From the NCBI GenBank assembly GCA_016180105.1, contig JACPBZ010000004.1, forward strand, positions 1 through 36,223: a stretch of 36,223 bases of DNA, given 5' to 3'. The position numbers and the translations under genes were made by a program. Shown piece by piece: positions 13,460 to 23,050 of the stretch. Positions within the stretch are counted from its first letter, which is position 1. Each line of letters starts with the position of its first letter. Source of the stretch: Candidatus Woesearchaeota archaeon. Lineage in GTDB: Archaea; Nanobdellota; Nanobdellia; Woesearchaeales; UBA10216. Below the pieces are notes generated by a model. That model was not told the origin of the DNA, searched no databases, and saw only the letters and a list, made by a program, of their open reading frames with translations.

Positions 13460-16400
13460 CGTTGACAGCCGGAAGGCAAGAAGGCTGCTTGCGTTTGGTG
13501 CCGTGGGCGGTTTTGGCATGCTTCTTAACACGTTGATTCTTTACGCACTGACGGGCATCGGAGTTCACTATCTTCTGGCTTCGATAATAGCTACTGAGGC
13601 GGCCATTCTTTCGAATTTTATCAACAATCACGTGTTCACATTCAAGAATAGCATAAAGGGCCCCTGGCTCAGGAAGCTTGTTTCCTTTCAGACAATCAGC
13701 GTCACCACAATTCTTGGGACTGCTTCCATCCTGTGGCTTCTTGTCACGCTTTTTGGGGAGAGGCTGTTGCTTGTGTGGAATGCGGTTGCCATCCTGGTGA
13801 TGTTCCTGTTTAATTTCTCGCTTAATTCGCGTTACACCTGGCCTGAAAATGACCAGAATGCCCTTAAGGTGGTTTCAAGAGCTTCTGTGGTTGCGGCTGC
13901 GATTTTCTTGAGCGCGATGTTTTCCACAGTTGAAGTTGCGGCTGCAGACACTGTTGCAGTTTCCCAGCTGGGCTATCACCCGGACTCGTTCAAGCAGGTT
14001 GTCGTATATACCGGTGCCAGTAGCGGAACAGCTTATTTGCACCAGCAGGGCTCTGGCTTGGTTGTTGCGCAGTTTGCTCTTTCAAAGCCCGTGAATTATT
14101 ATGGTGCTTCAGTTGAGTGCCAGGGGAACCAGTCCTGTCTTGTGGCAGACTTTTCAAGCTTTAAAACGCCAGGCGCGTATTATGTTGAGACTGCGGATGG
14201 CGACCGATCTCCCTCTTTTATTGTCAGCAGCAGTGTTTTTTCAGGCAATGCCCCGGTGCTCCTTGAATTTTTTAACGCCCAGCTCCAGCAGGATTCAGCA
14301 TACCACGCTGATATGCATTCAGGATATGACCCTGCATTCAATGCCATTGCTGACGGAAGTTTCTTGATGGAGTCTGACCAGGCGTCCATTTCTTTGATGA
14401 GGCTTGGCAGTGCCTATCGCAGGAATCCCGCAGTCTTCTCCAGTGACTCATACAATATTCTTGCTGCTGGGAAGCCTGACATCCAGGAATACATTGTCAC
14501 GTATGTGGATTATCTTGAGGGCCTTCAGGGAGTTGAGGTTGAGGAGAGGAGTGACGGCTCGGGCTTCAGGCTTGACAGGGGCGTGAAGGTCAATAATGCG
14601 TTTGTGCCTGGCCCGACATCGCTTACTTCCTTGGACGTTTACATTCCAGGCAGCCCGCCCCAGCTTCTTGAGACGGTTCCTGTTGTTTCGCTATGCGGTG
14701 CTGATGATGGCAGCCCTGCGTGGGACAGTTGCGTGGCTGACGCCGCATTGTACTACAAGTGCCAGGTTGATGAGCCGTGCCTGAGCATAAGCTACGTGGA
14801 TAAGACAGGGTCGGTTTTGGGGAGAAGCGGTTATGCAATGCCTAAGGGCTGGGGCTATGAGTTTGGGTGCTTCTTTGACGTTGAATTGGGTGAGGAGATT
14901 TTCAATGGAAAATACAACCCGTGCATGGTGTTCCATCCCGAGTCTAGCCGGGACCATACTGCCAAGGCGCTTCTTGCTTACCTTGAGGCTGTTCCGGCAG
15001 TTTATGATTATTCTTCCGCGCGCGGCGAGTCTTTGCTTTCAAGGGCGGTAGCGACTTACGATTACATTAAGGGCAGTTATCCTGCTTTTGGAGTTGGTGA
15101 CAGCGATGCCGGATACTGGGGCGCTTCGCTTTTCCTGCTTTACGACTATACTGGCAGTTCGAGCTATCTTGCCGAGGCTTATGGGATGCGTGACAAGGTT
15201 TCAGCGTTATTTATTTCAGATGCAACCCGGGGCAATGATTTTTACTGGGAGGAGTATGTTCGGCACAGGGCCGCAATCGCTGCAGCCGGCTTTTCTTACC
15301 AGTACAATGGCCAGAATCCGGAAGAGTTTTTCCGCGGAAAGATGTTTGGCGACTACAAGGACCTGGGCTATACTTCCATATCCAATAATGGCGAGCGCGT
15401 TTACCAGTTTGCGCCAGGCATACAGTTCCATAACAGCAGGTATATGCTGATTGAGGGTCTTTTTGCTGCCAAGACAGGGAGCCTGCATCCTAGTCCAGAA
15501 TCTTTCATCACTGATGTTGCCGATGCCCAGCTTGCCTGGCTCACTGGGATGAACAGGGTGCAGCAGGATGTTTCGCTGGGAAGCCCTGTGGGTTCTATGA
15601 GCTTTATTTACGGAATTGGGGACTTCCCGGAAAAGTTCCATTCCAGGTACCTTGTTGATACAGGCTACAGCGCAGCGAGCAACGGTGAGGTCGTGGGAGC
15701 CAGGGGGACTGATCTGCTATTTTATGATGGCTCAGGTTATGTTTCGCTTGATGGAAAACACGAGATTCTCGGCAGCGTCCTGGGCTCCCTTGGCAACGGT
15801 TGGAAGAGCGAGCCAAAGCTGAGCACGTTTTCGCTGAAGCCGTTCAATAACGGCAAGAGCTACATTCCAGGATGGATTTCCGGGGCTTTTGACATAACTA
15901 CCCCGGCCGAGACTGATGTCATCTTCAATTTCAAGGACAGCTTCACTTACGAGTTTACCGAGACAACCAATGAGATGGTTGCCATCGCTGTTGAGCTCTT
16001 CGCTTACCGCGACGCTGAATTGAACAATCGCCAGCCTCACCCTGGCATTCCAGGCGGGATTCCTCCGGAGATTATAGTTGGCAACAGCACCAATGCAACA
16101 ATCATTCCGCCTGGCAATAGCACGAATAACACAATTACGCCGCCAAACAATGGCACAAACGCGACAATATTGCCGCCTGGCAATAGCACAGGCACCCGGG
16201 GCAACAGTTCAGCCAAAATTACAGGCTCCAGCACCAACCTCACGAAGCCATTGCTTGCAAGCGCTTATCATATGTTTGAAACGGACAGTGCAAGATTTTT
16301 CGTTAATCTCAATCAGTCGGGGAACGTGTCGTGGTCTGTTGACGGCAAAGGCGTGCTGAACACCACAGGGCCTAACAGCACTTTCATTTGGACTCCGGGG

Positions 16401-17777
16401 TTGCTATACACTAGCAACGTGAAAAAATCCGCCGTGACCGCCAGCACCGGCACTGACTTTGAGCAATGGGATGTTGATGTTGAGTTCGTCGTTAACGCGT
16501 TTTTCTCTGGCCAGGATGACGGGCCTGACTCTGTTGGAAGCGCTGACGCCAAGGTGCACGTCTTCACTAACACGAAAAAGGCGAGCTTTACGCAGCTTGC
16601 AGTCGTGCTTGAAAGCGAGGGCGGCGTGAAAAGCACGCACAATCTTGCTGTCCAGTTCGCCAACAATAGTGAAGTTGACTGGAGCGCCTTCATTCAGGGC
16701 CTTCCCTACGGGGATAGTTACATTGCGGAAGCGGTTGGATTTGACAACAATACTAATTTAACAACGAAGTTTGTCTTTCCCCGCCTCAGGGCACATTACC
16801 ACAACTGGCCCCCGAATGTCCAGTCCAATTCCCAAAGCAGTTCAGTCTCCTCATCTGAAAGGAGCTCTGAAGAAGCCGCGCCTCGCCAATATCTGCCTAA
16901 TTTAGTGTATGTCTTGTTTGAGCACGATGTAGTTAACATCAGCCAAAGGCAAAGAGTCACGTTGGATGCGAAGATTGACCGCGGCGAGATTTTGGGCATT
17001 CGGGCATTTATACTCACTCCGGCAGGCAGCCGTATGGAGCCAAATCTCAAGTTGGTTTCTGGCACTGCAGGTTACGGCACCTGGCAGGCTGAATTCGATG
17101 TGCCTTCGGTTCCCGGCAGGTACCTTCTTGAGCGCGTTGCAATTAGGGTTAATAACACCAGGGAGTCTTTCCAGGTCCTTGCCAATGGCACGTCATTCTA
17201 TGCGATTAACGAGACTGTATCGCCTGAAGAGCGTTTGATGCTCGTGAACACGCTGTTGAACGTGAGCGTTGTTGACCCAAGGGGGCGCGTGCTTTTCAGT
17301 GTTGACGCCAGGGACAGCGCTGGCATCACGAATGCAACCGCTGAAGTTGAGATTTCAAGGGGCAGGAAACGGATTGGGATTTTTACTGTGCAGCTTGGCC
17401 TTAAAGGCAACAACAGCCAGTATGGCACTTGGCAGGCCGTGATTGCTGCTGAGGAGCAGGATTCCACGTACTCCGTAAGGGAAGTTACGCTTTACAACAG
17501 GAATGACAGCAAGCCTTACGCGATAACTAAGAGGAGTTTTTACGTCAATCCTGAGCGGAAAAGCGCCAGCCTGGCTGCCAACCAGATAACAGGCTACGTT
17601 ACTGGCCCGATTGAAAGGGCCGGGAAGTGGTCAATTGACCAAATTCGAAAAATGCCTTTGGTTCCGACCCTTCTTGGCTTTGGGATTGCCCTTGCCATAG
17701 CCGGCGTTATGGTAACTGGTGGCAACGTGAAACAGCGCCTTAAGGGAGCGCGCTCAGAGGGGGAGGCTAAGGGATGA
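13449..17777 (+). CDS. GtrA flippase domain fused to GH9 cellulase-like ectodomain
   Basis: 1442 aa from ATG 13449 (a second ATG follows at once); upstream in-frame codons lie inside the GT2 gene. Residues 10-132: GtrA, four helices with SNFINNHVFTF and FNFSLNSRYTW, typical of lipid-linked-sugar flippases. Residues 141-166: hydrophobic helix ending VEVAAA, like the signal peptide of a once separate enzyme. Residues 168-275: CelD-type N-terminal Ig domain (VAVSQLGYHPDSFKQ). About 280-855: GH9-like (alpha/alpha)6 region with TETTNE near 842 (acid position) and KFHSR near 729, but ADGSF where GH9 normally has DAGDY. Then an Asn-rich sequon linker (867-935), Ig-like domains, and a C-terminal membrane helix (about 1401-1423) with a basic tail. 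Its stop overlaps the next ATG (ATGA). Hydrolysis is likely but not certain. Confidence 0.88.
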   Translation: MMLDVDSRKARRLLAFGAVGGFGMLLNTLILYALTGIGVHYLLASIIATEAAILSNFINNHVFTFKNSIKGPWLRKLVSFQTISVTTILGTASILWLLVTLFGERLLLVWNAVAILVMFLFNFSLNSRYTWPENDQNALKVVSRASVVAAAIFLSAMFSTVEVAAADTVAVSQLGYHPDSFKQVVVYTGASSGTAYLHQQGSGLVVAQFALSKPVNYYGASVECQGNQSCLVADFSSFKTPGAYYVETADGDRSPSFIVSSSVFSGNAPVLLEFFNAQLQQDSAYHADMHSGYDPAFNAIADGSFLMESDQASISLMRLGSAYRRNPAVFSSDSYNILAAGKPDIQEYIVTYVDYLEGLQGVEVEERSDGSGFRLDRGVKVNNAFVPGPTSLTSLDVYIPGSPPQLLETVPVVSLCGADDGSPAWDSCVADAALYYKCQVDEPCLSISYVDKTGSVLGRSGYAMPKGWGYEFGCFFDVELGEEIFNGKYNPCMVFHPESSRDHTAKALLAYLEAVPAVYDYSSARGESLLSRAVATYDYIKGSYPAFGVGDSDAGYWGASLFLLYDYTGSSSYLAEAYGMRDKVSALFISDATRGNDFYWEEYVRHRAAIAAAGFSYQYNGQNPEEFFRGKMFGDYKDLGYTSISNNGERVYQFAPGIQFHNSRYMLIEGLFAAKTGSLHPSPESFITDVADAQLAWLTGMNRVQQDVSLGSPVGSMSFIYGIGDFPEKFHSRYLVDTGYSAASNGEVVGARGTDLLFYDGSGYVSLDGKHEILGSVLGSLGNGWKSEPKLSTFSLKPFNNGKSYIPGWISGAFDITTPAETDVIFNFKDSFTYEFTETTNEMVAIAVELFAYRDAELNNRQPHPGIPGGIPPEIIVGNSTNATIIPPGNSTNNTITPPNNGTNATILPPGNSTGTRGNSSAKITGSSTNLTKPLLASAYHMFETDSARFFVNLNQSGNVSWSVDGKGVLNTTGPNSTFIWTPGLLYTSNVKKSAVTASTGTDFEQWDVDVEFVVNAFFSGQDDGPDSVGSADAKVHVFTNTKKASFTQLAVVLESEGGVKSTHNLAVQFANNSEVDWSAFIQGLPYGDSYIAEAVGFDNNTNLTTKFVFPRLRAHYHNWPPNVQSNSQSSSVSSSERSSEEAAPRQYLPNLVYVLFEHDVVNISQRQRVTLDAKIDRGEILGIRAFILTPAGSRMEPNLKLVSGTAGYGTWQAEFDVPSVPGRYLLERVAIRVNNTRESFQVLANGTSFYAINETVSPEERLMLVNTLLNVSVVDPRGRVLFSVDARDSAGITNATAEVEISRGRKRIGIFTVQLGLKGNNSQYGTWQAVIAAEEQDSTYSVREVTLYNRNDSKPYAITKRSFYVNPERKSASLAANQITGYVTGPIERAGKWSIDQIRKMPLVPTLLGFGIALAIAGVMVTGGNVKQRLKGARSEGEAKG
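16074..16195 (+). repeat. Tandem Asn/Pro sequon-linker repeat
   Basis: Imperfect units encode PPGNSTN-T-I-type blocks (GNSTNATIIPPGNSTNNT, then PPNNGTNATILPPGNST). The DNA phrase CCTGGCAATAGCAC recurs. The stretch supplies six or more N-x-S/T glycosylation sites between the GH9 and Ig regions. Confidence 0.75.
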
Positions 17778-19519
17778 ACCAGGTTCTGAGGCTTTTGCCT
17801 TTTGCAAGCTTGAAAGCGAATGGCGATGGCTCGCGCTCAGGAGCGGAGTATGCCTCTATGATTGAGTCTGCTGATGTCGTCGAGATAAAGCGCCAGGGCT
17901 GGCCCTATCTTGCGTTTTATGTCGTGTTTGGCCTTATCAGTCTCGGGCTGATGATTTACTACCTTTCAAACACCATTATTCACTACACGACAGGGCAGCA
18001 GTTTCCAATAAACTCTTTCCAGAGGTTCCCGCTGACTTTTCTCATATTCCCCGCTGAGGTTTTTTCATTCTGCTTTGGGATGTATTTTGTTTACCTTCTG
18101 GTTTCAGGCGCAAGGAAGGGGCTTCCTCCCAAGCCGTTGAGGAGGGCGATGAGCGGGAAGGTTGCGTTGCTTGTTCCGGTCTATAATGAGCCTTCCGAGA
18201 TTGTTGAAAGGACAGTTGCAGCCTGCAAGAGAGTAAGATGGTGGAGGGGCACGTCTGTTTACATACTTGACGACTCAACTGAAGAGCAGCACGTTGATGC
18301 AATGGCGTCCCTTGGGAGAAAATACGGATGCCACGTTGTGAGGAGGCCTGACAGGGTTGGCTATAAGGCGGGCAACGTTAACAATGCCGTTGCCAATGTT
18401 ATCAGGGAGCCTTATTTCGCGATTTTTGATGCGGACCAGGCGCCGCTGCCTGAGTTTCTTGAGGAGAGTATGGACTATTTCAGTGACTCCACTGTTGCCT
18501 TTGTACAGGCGCCCCAGCATTACGTTAACGCCAATACTCCTCTTGAGAAGGCTGCAAGGATGGGCACCGGTCTTTTCTTCCAGGCACAGTGCTCAAGCAA
18601 GGCCAAGGATGGCGCAATGCCCTTTTGCGGCACAAATGCGGTAATAAGGGCTGATGTTTTTCGCGCTGTCAGGGGGTTCTCCTACTATACCTCCACGGAG
18701 GATGTTGAGCTTGGCTTGAGGATGAATGACGCTGGTTACCAGGGCGCTTTCGTGCCAAAAGTCCTCGTTCACGGCTATGCCCCTCCGGATTTTGTTGCGT
18801 ATTCATCCCAGCAGTATCGCTGGGCTAATGGCAACCTTGCCATTTTGAGGGAGAATTGGCTGAGGATTTTGTCAGGCAATCTCTCATTGAAGCAGCAAGT
18901 CCACACTTTTTTCACGCTTGGATGGTGGCTTGTTGGGATTGTCAGCCTGATTTACATTGCCGTCCCGCTGCTTTCACTCTTCCTGAACACCGGCACTCAC
19001 CATACCTGGCTGCCCAATGCGCTTCTTTTGCTGCTTTATTTGAATGTCTCAATGGGCATGATACTTGTTTACATTGCCCTGCGCAACCGCACCGGGGAGC
19101 CTGTCCGGTTCACAGATACCCTCCTGCAGTACAGCCTCATTGTTAACAGCGCCTTCATTTACGCAAGGGCGGCAATTGGCGCCTTCCTGAAAAGGTACAT
19201 TGGCTTTGTCCGCACAAACAAGGCTGGTTCCAGTTCAGGCTGGAGGCACATTGCCGGGAATGTGGCTTTGTCTGGGATTTGCTTTTCAGCAAGCATATAT
19301 GCGCTTTTCAGGTCAGCTTCGGCAGTGAGTCCCGAAGAGATAAGGGCATTCGTTCCAATTTCCCTGTGGCTGCTTTTCTACAGCGTTGTTTTCGCCAGTT
19401 CGATGCTGTTCATAGGCGCCAAACCGGCTTCTGTTGCCCTTCCCGTGAAAAGCCCGCACGCAGGGATTAGCTTGGCTGGTGCGAGGCCATCCAATGGAGG
19501 TGTGCCTAATGCAGCGTAG
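17774..19519 (+). CDS. Cellulose-synthase-like processive GT2
   Basis: 581 aa, the third gene, overlapping the previous stop (ATGA). Residues 42-115 hold two or three membrane helices. The GT domain is cytoplasmic: ALLVPVYNEP (131-140), D166-D167 (ILDDS), D219-A-D221, FCGTNAVIR (284-292), catalytic base T308-E-D310 and Q346-Q-Y-R-W350 (QxxRW). Four to five more helices follow (about 375-540). This is the BcsA/hyaluronan-synthase arrangement, in which one protein both polymerises a beta-linked glycan and translocates it. FCGTNAV matches the BcsA FCGS-A pattern. There is no PilZ domain, so no c-di-GMP control is expected. With GH8- and GH9-like hydrolases in the same operon, a beta-1,4-glucan-like product is a reasonable guess; other beta-glycans are possible. 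Confidence 0.93.
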   Translation: MNQVLRLLPFASLKANGDGSRSGAEYASMIESADVVEIKRQGWPYLAFYVVFGLISLGLMIYYLSNTIIHYTTGQQFPINSFQRFPLTFLIFPAEVFSFCFGMYFVYLLVSGARKGLPPKPLRRAMSGKVALLVPVYNEPSEIVERTVAACKRVRWWRGTSVYILDDSTEEQHVDAMASLGRKYGCHVVRRPDRVGYKAGNVNNAVANVIREPYFAIFDADQAPLPEFLEESMDYFSDSTVAFVQAPQHYVNANTPLEKAARMGTGLFFQAQCSSKAKDGAMPFCGTNAVIRADVFRAVRGFSYYTSTEDVELGLRMNDAGYQGAFVPKVLVHGYAPPDFVAYSSQQYRWANGNLAILRENWLRILSGNLSLKQQVHTFFTLGWWLVGIVSLIYIAVPLLSLFLNTGTHHTWLPNALLLLLYLNVSMGMILVYIALRNRTGEPVRFTDTLLQYSLIVNSAFIYARAAIGAFLKRYIGFVRTNKAGSSSGWRHIAGNVALSGICFSASIYALFRSASAVSPEEIRAFVPISLWLLFYSVVFASSMLFIGAKPASVALPVKSPHAGISLAGARPSNGGVPNAA

Positions 19520-21743
19520 CTATGGCTATAATGACTCGGAGCTTGTGCGCGGCAATGGTAGTGGAAGCACTCTTGGGAAAGCCTTCAGCATTTGCGCCGC
19601 AGTGGTCTTGATATTTGCTCTTTGGCTTGCATTGAATCAAAAGCTTTTGTTTGGGAAGGAATGGATTTCTGCAACTTATGATAACTCAGAATGGCGAACT
19701 AATGAGGGAGGGCTTTCAACTTACGGCGCCTGGGACTTTGAAGCCCACGTCTGGAAGACTGAGTTCATACTGAAGTATTTTCCGCACTTTAACTGGAATC
19801 CTTTCTGGTATATGGGAATGCCGCTGCTGGAATATTACCAGCCGGCATTTTACGCAGTTCACGCTGCCGTGATGTTCCTTACGGGGTTGAGCGCCCCAAA
19901 GGCTGCGTTGATGCTTGTCATATTCGGGCATCTGCTTGCCACGTACGTGACTTTCCTGCTTTGCTACAAGCTTTCAAGAAGGGTCTGGATTTCAGCAATG
20001 TGCGCCGCATTTCTTCTCAGCAACACTTTTGTCACGCTGCGAAGCTATGGCTGGGAGCCCATTACCGTTGTCTTCCTCTTCCTTTACCCTCTGGGGCTGC
20101 TATTCTTTTTCAAGGAGCCGTTAAAGCCTTTCAGGGCTTCTGTTATCATCACGTTGGCGGTTTCCTATCTTGCTCATCCACTGATTTTTTTCGCTTTGGC
20201 GATGACAATGGGCGTGTATCTTCTCATAATTGCCATTACTGCTGAGCCCGGGTCAAGCGCTGCGAACACAAGATACCTGCTTGGCCTCGCAGGCGCTGTT
20301 GCCGTGAGCCTGCTTCTTTCGGCAGTCCAGTTCATACCTCAGCTCTCATACAACCAGGTGACTTCCGGGGCCCATATGGGCGTGAAGTACCTGCCTTTTT
20401 ATCAGGTGCCATATAACATCATCACGCCGCAGGATTTTTTTCTTGATGCTGGGAATCTTAAGGGGCCTGGCCCTATTATAATCATTGCAACTCTTCTGAT
20501 CCTGATTTTTTTCCTGGCGGAAGTCAGCAGGAAGAAGTACTCTTTGTCAGGTTTTATTCCGTCTACCCTGAGGACGATAAGGAATCACGAGCTGGTTTGC
20601 GGCCTGGCCGGTGTCCTGGCGATAATGGTGCTGCTCTATTATCTTGAGCGCTTTAATGTTTTCCCGATGAATATCCTGCGGTCAATCCAGTACCACAGGA
20701 TTATTCCTGAATTTGTCATTGTGGCTGCGGCACTTATTGCTGCCCTGTCTAATATTGCCATCACTAGCCGGCAGAAAATAGCATACGCGAGCTTGCTTTT
20801 TGCATTCATCCTTTCATCAGGGATAATAGTCTATAACGTCCAGGAAAAGTGGGCCACTTACGATGACATAAGCAGCAGGCCTGAGTTTGTTGAGCCCGGG
20901 AAAGGCCGCATCAGCTTCCCTTACATCGACCAGAGCATCTCTGTTAGGAGCTCCTTTGCTGAAATTCCCCAAACCTACGGCTATTATGAGCAAGGCATCA
21001 CGAATCCTTACAATGATGAGGTGTTTTCTGTTTCGTCCGGCTTTCATAATTCCAATTTGATGCTGCTTTACCTGCAGGCCGCAAACGTGGACAGGCTTTA
21101 CGTTAACACTGAGGAGGGCTTGCGGGGCAGGATAGTGATGGAGAGGATGAACATCACGTTCCCCTTGGTGCAAAATGGCTCTCGCTACGCCTACTTTGAG
21201 ATTCCGGTTGCTAACCCGTCGTTCAGCCAAGCCGTCAGTGCCAAGAGAGCATCAAAAGTCAGGGAACTGGAGCCAAACTGCCGCGTTATGTTCAGGGAAA
21301 GGTACTGCGGCAGCGCAAGGGAAGAGTTCGTGACCACTGACATTGAGGAAGTGCGTTACCTGGCGGCCTACGTTTCCCTGCTTGAGGAGCCTTACAGTGC
21401 AAATGCAAGCATTCTCATGATTAATCCCGAGCAGTATGAAATTCGGGTCGATAATGCGTCCTCTGACACTGCCGTTGTTGTCAAGATGACGTATGACAAG
21501 AATTTTGTTGCCACGGTAGATGGCAAGTCTGTTCCGATTGAGCCGTTTGGCCCGTACTTTATGCTGATAAAGCCCGGGCTGCAAGGCGGCTATTCTGTCA
21601 GGCTTGATTACGGCCTGAGCGTGGCAAGGATAGCCGGCATTGTCGTAAGCGCTCTGACAGCGACAGGCTTGGTGATGTTTAATGTCGTGAGGGCTTTTAG
21701 GCCGCTTAGGATGCTTAAGTTCAAGGAGGGTGATTTGGCTTGA
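19509..21743 (+). CDS. Multi-pass GT-C-like membrane protein
   Basis: 744 aa from ATG 19509, chosen because GGAGG lies 8 nt upstream; it overlaps the previous gene by 11 bases. A first helix (about 25-45) is followed by a loop WDFEAHVWKTEFILKYFPHF and WYMGMPLLEYYQPAFY. This acidic/aromatic first extracytoplasmic loop is typical of GT-C-fold polyprenyl-sugar transferases and of the '6-pyruvoyl-tetrahydropterin-synthase-related' membrane family. About ten further helices run to about 475. An extracytoplasmic beta-rich domain (about 480-715) and a last helix before a basic tail complete it. Likely role: transfer of lipid-linked sugars (supplied by the DPM-like GT2 and flipped by GtrA) onto the exported glycan or its protein anchor. 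That is inference from fold and position. Confidence 0.8.
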   Translation: MQRSYGYNDSELVRGNGSGSTLGKAFSICAAVVLIFALWLALNQKLLFGKEWISATYDNSEWRTNEGGLSTYGAWDFEAHVWKTEFILKYFPHFNWNPFWYMGMPLLEYYQPAFYAVHAAVMFLTGLSAPKAALMLVIFGHLLATYVTFLLCYKLSRRVWISAMCAAFLLSNTFVTLRSYGWEPITVVFLFLYPLGLLFFFKEPLKPFRASVIITLAVSYLAHPLIFFALAMTMGVYLLIIAITAEPGSSAANTRYLLGLAGAVAVSLLLSAVQFIPQLSYNQVTSGAHMGVKYLPFYQVPYNIITPQDFFLDAGNLKGPGPIIIIATLLILIFFLAEVSRKKYSLSGFIPSTLRTIRNHELVCGLAGVLAIMVLLYYLERFNVFPMNILRSIQYHRIIPEFVIVAAALIAALSNIAITSRQKIAYASLLFAFILSSGIIVYNVQEKWATYDDISSRPEFVEPGKGRISFPYIDQSISVRSSFAEIPQTYGYYEQGITNPYNDEVFSVSSGFHNSNLMLLYLQAANVDRLYVNTEEGLRGRIVMERMNITFPLVQNGSRYAYFEIPVANPSFSQAVSAKRASKVRELEPNCRVMFRERYCGSAREEFVTTDIEEVRYLAAYVSLLEEPYSANASILMINPEQYEIRVDNASSDTAVVVKMTYDKNFVATVDGKSVPIEPFGPYFMLIKPGLQGGYSVRLDYGLSVARIAGIVVSALTATGLVMFNVVRAFRPLRMLKFKEGDLA

Positions 21744-23050
21744 AGCGTAGCCGCCAGCCAAGCGCGAATTCGATTGCGCAGACCATCAAGGTGCTTTCGC
21801 TCGTGCTTATGGTGATTGCCTATGCAATTGCCGCCGTGGGCTTCAGGTGGCTCGCTGACAATGGCGTGATTGAAAAATCGCCTCCAATGGCGGCGCTTGA
21901 GGAAGGTTCAGACACATTGGTGGAGTTCGGCCCCGAAACGGACATTGTCGTGAATCTTCAGGCCGCGCAGTCCTTTTTTGAAACATCTTTGGTGCAGGAT
22001 AACGGCCACGTCAACCTTTACCTTCCTCGTGATGGAAAAAGCAAGGCCCAGTGGGATAACACAACCAATAGCGAAGCAATGAGTTACTATCTGCTGTGGA
22101 GCGCCATTGATGGCAACAAGGAAACGTTTGATCACGTGCTGAACTTTATCGAATACAGGATGCTTCATCCTGAGGGCTTTATGATGTGGCACCTGGATGA
22201 GAACGATGCTCCCGTGAGCGATGGCCGCAACATTGCTTCCGATGCTGACTTGAGGGCGATAAGGGCCCTGCTGATTGCTGAACAAAAATGGGGCGGCAAG
22301 AAGTATTCAGGATTGATTGGCAGTTTGGCCGATGGCCTTGAAAAAGTCGCGATAACTAATGACACGATGCTTGCGCCGTATGGCGGAATGTCTGGCAACT
22401 CGACGTGGACCAGCGAGGAGGTCTGGATTTCCTATTCTGATTTTGTCGCGCTTCAGGCTCTTGCTGACCGGCGCGGCTCTCCGTGGAAGGATGTTTATGC
22501 CAATATGAAGAACGCTTCGCTTGGCGCTCAGATTCACAACGGCCTTTACAATTCCCAGCTTACCGACAAAAGGGCTTATGGCAACGGTATTGACAATGGC
22601 GGCTATAGCATCAATTCGCTTTGGATAATGGTTCGGAATGCGGAAAGCAACGACCAGGATTTGAAAAAATCTGCACGGAAGTCCCTTGATTTTTACAAAC
22701 AGCGTTTTGCCAAGGATGGAAAGCTTTACGCGTCTTACCAGTCAAATGGCGAGCCAACCGGGAATGCTGAAAGCCCCTGGGTTTACGCTTTGGTCGCGAG
22801 GGCGGCTGTCAATCTTGAGGATTGGGATTTCAGCCATACGTTGAAGGACAAGCTTCTCGAGTATCAGGATTTCAATGCAAGCTCGCCGTTTTACGGCGCC
22901 TTCCCTGAAGGCAGGAAGCCTGATTTGCGAGTGGGCCAGTTCACGATGCAGGAAACGATTCTGACGCTGCAGGGCTTTATGCGCAACAAGCACGAGTATG
23001 AGCTCTATCTTGCGCTTAATGCTAACAGCACGGCATTGGGGGGTGGGTGA
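21740..23050 (+). CDS. Membrane-anchored GH8-like endoglucanase
   Basis: 436 aa with a TTG start (TTGA overlap with the previous stop; AAGGAGGGTGAT 9 nt upstream). Residues 14-36 are an N-terminal membrane anchor. The rest resembles glycoside hydrolase family 8 in its (alpha/alpha)6 layout: NSEAMSYYLLWSAIDGNKETF (general acid candidate E112), FMMWHLDEND, and ASDADLRAIRALLIAEQKWG (D168/D170, base region). GH8 includes BcsZ, the cellulase encoded in bacterial cellulose operons, where it trims the nascent polymer. Its position right after a cellulose-synthase-like gene supports the same job on the outer membrane face. Several N-x-S/T sites suggest glycosylation. The C-terminal half is less typical and the overall similarity is distant. 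Confidence 0.78.
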   Translation: MKRSRQPSANSIAQTIKVLSLVLMVIAYAIAAVGFRWLADNGVIEKSPPMAALEEGSDTLVEFGPETDIVVNLQAAQSFFETSLVQDNGHVNLYLPRDGKSKAQWDNTTNSEAMSYYLLWSAIDGNKETFDHVLNFIEYRMLHPEGFMMWHLDENDAPVSDGRNIASDADLRAIRALLIAEQKWGGKKYSGLIGSLADGLEKVAITNDTMLAPYGGMSGNSTWTSEEVWISYSDFVALQALADRRGSPWKDVYANMKNASLGAQIHNGLYNSQLTDKRAYGNGIDNGGYSINSLWIMVRNAESNDQDLKKSARKSLDFYKQRFAKDGKLYASYQSNGEPTGNAESPWVYALVARAAVNLEDWDFSHTLKDKLLEYQDFNASSPFYGAFPEGRKPDLRVGQFTMQETILTLQGFMRNKHEYELYLALNANSTALGGG

